Positions 36,508 through 38,148 of a stretch of 38,148 nucleotides of DNA are shown here, one piece after another. The first letter of the stretch is position 1; every line of letters starts with the position of its first letter. Under the pieces are notes generated by a model. That model worked only from the letters and a program-made list of their open reading frames with translations. It was not told the DNA's origin and searched no databases. Made by a program: the position numbers and the translations under genes. Origin of the DNA: Kitasatospora sp. Root107 (lineage in GTDB: Bacteria > Actinomycetota > Actinomycetes > Streptomycetales > Streptomycetaceae); the NCBI RefSeq assembly GCF_001424875.1, contig NZ_LMCT01000002.1, positions 59,529 to 97,676 on the forward strand. Reading direction: 5' to 3'.

Positions 36508-37586
36508 CAGTTGCTGCTCCTCGGGTGCTGAGTGCCGTGCCCGGCCGACGCTATCGCGACCAGGCGGGCGGCCTTGAGTTCGGTCTCGTCCCACTCGCGC
36601 TCGGGGTCCGAGCCCCAGGTGATCCCCGCGCCGGTGCCGAACCGCAGCACAGGGCGGTCGGCGTCGGCCCGGTCGATCCAGAACGTCCTGATGCCGACCG
36701 CGAGTTCGGCCTCGCCGCGGTCCGCGTCGACCCAGCCGATCGCACCGCAGTAGGGGCCGCGCGGGGCGGTCTCCAGCGCGTCGATGATCCGCAGCGCGCT
36801 GGACTTCGGGGCGCCGGTGACCGAGCCGGGCGGGAAGGTCGCGTCGAACAGCGCGCCCCAGCCCGCACCGCCGTGCAGCCGGCCCGCGACGGTGGAGACC
36901 AGGTGGACCAGACCGGGGTGCTTCTCCACCACACAGAGATCGGGCACCGTCACGCTGCCGGTCTCGCAGACCCGGCCGAGGTCGTTGCGGACCAGGTCCA
37001 CGATCATCACGTTCTCGGCGTGGTCCTTCTCCAGCAGGTCGTGCTCGGTCCGGCCGGTGCCCTTGATCGGTCCGGACGAGACGGCCCGGCCGTCCCGGCG
37101 CAGATACAGCTCGGGCGAGGCGGTGGCGATCTCGACGCCGTGCTCGGGCAGCCGGATGGTGCCCGCGTACGGAGCGGGGTTGCCGTGCGCGAGCAGGCCG
37201 GTGAGCGCGTCGATGTCGGTCCGGGCCGGATCGGGCAGCGGCGCGGAGAGCACCCGGCAGAGGTTGGCCTGATAGACCTCGCCGGCCGCGATGTGCTCAC
37301 GGATCCGGCGCACGCCCGCCGTGTAGGCGTCCCGGTCGAGCGAGCTGTGCCAGCTGTCGGGCGAGGGGCCGAGCCATCCCTCGGTACGCGGCGGTGCCGG
37401 GTCGGGCCGCACCTCGTCGAAGCGGGCGCAGGTGAGCCGGCCCTCGAAGTCGTACGCGACGGCCCAGAAGCCGGCACCGTCCAGCACCGCCGGATCCGAG
37501 CTGACCTCCCGCAGCCCGGTCGCCAGCCGCCCGCCGAATCGGGCCATCGGGGCGGCGGTGAGGTGGGGTGCGGTGCGGCCGGACAC
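36507..37586 (-). CDS. Chorismate-binding protein, aminodeoxychorismate synthase component I-like
   Basis: A 359-residue chorismate-binding enzyme. The catalytic motifs are present: SPELYLRR, GPIKGTGR (the lysine-containing PIKGT of PabB type), AENVMIVDLVRNDLGRV, FPPGSVTGAPK and GPYCGAIGW. It likely makes 4-amino-4-deoxychorismate with a separate glutaminase; no pabA is in the window. GTG at 37586 has AGGAG about five bases ahead; a longer in-frame extension was rejected as shadow. It is shorter at the N-terminus than full-length PabB, with the core intact. It is coupled to the PabC-type gene. Confidence 0.88.
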   Translation of the reverse strand: MSGRTAPHLTAAPMARFGGRLATGLREVSSDPAVLDGAGFWAVAYDFEGRLTCARFDEVRPDPAPPRTEGWLGPSPDSWHSSLDRDAYTAGVRRIREHIAAGEVYQANLCRVLSAPLPDPARTDIDALTGLLAHGNPAPYAGTIRLPEHGVEIATASPELYLRRDGRAVSSGPIKGTGRTEHDLLEKDHAENVMIVDLVRNDLGRVCETGSVTVPDLCVVEKHPGLVHLVSTVAGRLHGGAGWGALFDATFPPGSVTGAPKSSALRIIDALETAPRGPYCGAIGWVDADRGEAELAVGIRTFWIDRADADRPVLRFGTGAGITWGSDPEREWDETELKAARLVAIASAGHGTQHPRSSN

Positions 37587-37763
37587 GGTTCTCCTGCGCG
37601 GTTTCGGTGCTGCTCCGCGCGGTACGGGACACGGAGTGGTGCGGGACTGCGGTGGCTTGAAGTGTAGGTCGGAGGGGCTCTCCGGCGCCGGGCGCGGACC
37701 CTCCGGGGAGCTGACGGGGTGCCACTTCGGAGGCACCCCGGCGCCACGCTGCGGGAACGGAAT

Positions 37764-37791
37764 TTGAGCTGGCCCAGGAATCCGCTAAAGT
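37764..37791 (+). promoter_or_regulatory. Candidate promoter of the tRNA-Gly-Cys-Val cluster
   Basis: TTGAGC (37764-37769), 16-base spacer, TAAAGT (37786-37791), giving a start near 37798, about 50 bases ahead of tRNA-Gly. It is the best -35/-10 pair in the 261-base gap between the PabB-type gene and the tRNAs. Confidence 0.55.
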
Positions 37792-37848
37792 TCAACACGT
37801 CGCCGGGAAACGGAGCCGCAAACAAGCGGTGAAGTGACCGGGAGACAG

Positions 37849-37921
37849 GCGGACGTGGCTCAGTTGGTAGAGCATCACCTTGCCAAGGTGAGGGTCGCGA
37901 GTTCGAATCTCGTCGTCCGCT
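37849..37921 (+). tRNA. tRNA-Gly(GCC)
   Basis: A 73-base cloverleaf with acceptor GCGGACG/CGTCCGC, anticodon loop TTGCCAA (anticodon GCC, codons GGC and GGU), T arm GAGTTCGAATCTC and discriminator T. First of a three-tRNA plus-strand cluster. Confidence 0.95.
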
Positions 37922-37964
37922 CGACGAAGAACAGTGTAAGCTCGTTCTTCTGTGTGTGTTGCCT

Positions 37965-38035
37965 GGTGGAGTGGCCGAGAGGCGAGGCAACGGCCTGCAA
38001 AGCCGTGTACACGGGTTCAAATCCCGTCTCCACCT
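37965..38035 (+). tRNA. tRNA-Cys(GCA)
   Basis: A 71-base cloverleaf, acceptor GGTGGAG/CTCCACC, anticodon loop CTGCAAA (anticodon GCA), T arm GGGTTCAAATCCC, discriminator T, followed by an encoded CCA (38036-38038). Confidence 0.95.
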
Positions 38036-38071
38036 CCAAGAGGTGTCCCTGGTTCGCCAGGGCCCCTCCCC

Positions 38072-38143
38072 GCGCGATTAGCTCAGCGGGAGAGCACTTC
38101 CCTGACACGGAAGGGGTCACTGGTTCAATCCCAGTATCGCGCA
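38072..38143 (+). tRNA. tRNA-Val(GAC)
   Basis: A 72-base cloverleaf, acceptor GCGCGAT/ATCGCGC, D arm as in the CAC species, anticodon loop CTGACAC (anticodon GAC, codons GUC and GUU), discriminator A. With the two CAC copies, the window carries both Val anticodon types. The cluster may continue past the right edge. Confidence 0.95.
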
Positions 38144-38148
38144 CTCGG

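Overview
The window is a high-GC actinobacterial chromosome segment. A near-perfect SsgB (a sporulation cell-division protein restricted to morphologically complex actinomycetes) at 32931-33344, together with RBS, promoter and codon habits, points to a Streptomycetaceae genome (Streptomyces or Kitasatospora). This is mostly core genome: no phage, IS transposase, CRISPR array, secondary-metabolite cluster or recognisable defence island was seen. No gene-free stretch exceeds about 260 bases.

Layout. 48-1616: a LysR-type regulator and a GNAT acetyltransferase, convergent around a palindromic repeat. 1714-5483 (minus): metallo-hydrolase, hisS and aspS as one tight operon. 5717-7992 (plus): a membrane-anchored cyclophilin and a DUF349 protein. 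8048-14590 (minus): relA/spoT-type RSH, then apt, secF, secD and yajC. 14802-17957 (minus): ruvB, ruvA, ruvC and a YebC/TACO1 protein. 18024-19626 (minus): pdxT and pdxS (PLP synthase). 19780-20687 (minus): a LemA-like protein and a small tautomerase. 20836-23545 (minus): pgsA, PIM acyltransferase and pimA with 4-base stop/start overlaps, making the phosphatidylinositol-phosphate/PIM lipid core. 23749-25728 (plus): a divergent EF-G-like protein. 25877-28140: a DCC thiol oxidoreductase and a large unrecognised membrane protein. 28209-30830 (minus): a HIT hydrolase/Ap4A-phosphorylase-type protein and thrS. 31043-31837: a DEDD exonuclease. 31930-32246: two identical tRNA-Val(CAC) genes. 32301-35570: PGPGW membrane protein, ssgB, CGNR zinc-finger protein, DsbA-like protein and a double-GNAT protein. 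35692-37586 (minus): a PabC/PabB-type pair. 37849-38143: tRNA-Gly(GCC), tRNA-Cys(GCA), tRNA-Val(GAC).

From memory of family order, thrS - HIT - pgsA - acyltransferase - pimA - pdxS/pdxT - yebC - ruvCAB - yajC-secD-secF - apt - relA - cyclophilin - metallo-hydrolase - hisS - aspS parallels the order in Mycobacterium tuberculosis (about Rv2614c down to Rv2572c), so the segment looks like an old conserved actinobacterial block with lineage-specific insertions (EF-G-like, DCC, the 547-residue membrane protein, LemA-like, tautomerase, DUF349).

The most unusual non-coding signal is a family of four dispersed palindromic repeats (958-1099, 20708-20802, 25751-25866, 35624-35694). They share the end CAGGGGCTCGGGG and an internal CAGGCACTTTC-type core, and each sits just after the 3' end of a gene. 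Other points worth a look are the EF-G-like GTPase with a lost guanine-specificity motif, a sigma-H-like box before ssgB, a strong hairpin between thrS and the exonuclease, and the tandem tRNA-Val duplication. I did not find a convincing new multi-gene system; the repeats are the best candidate for something under-described.
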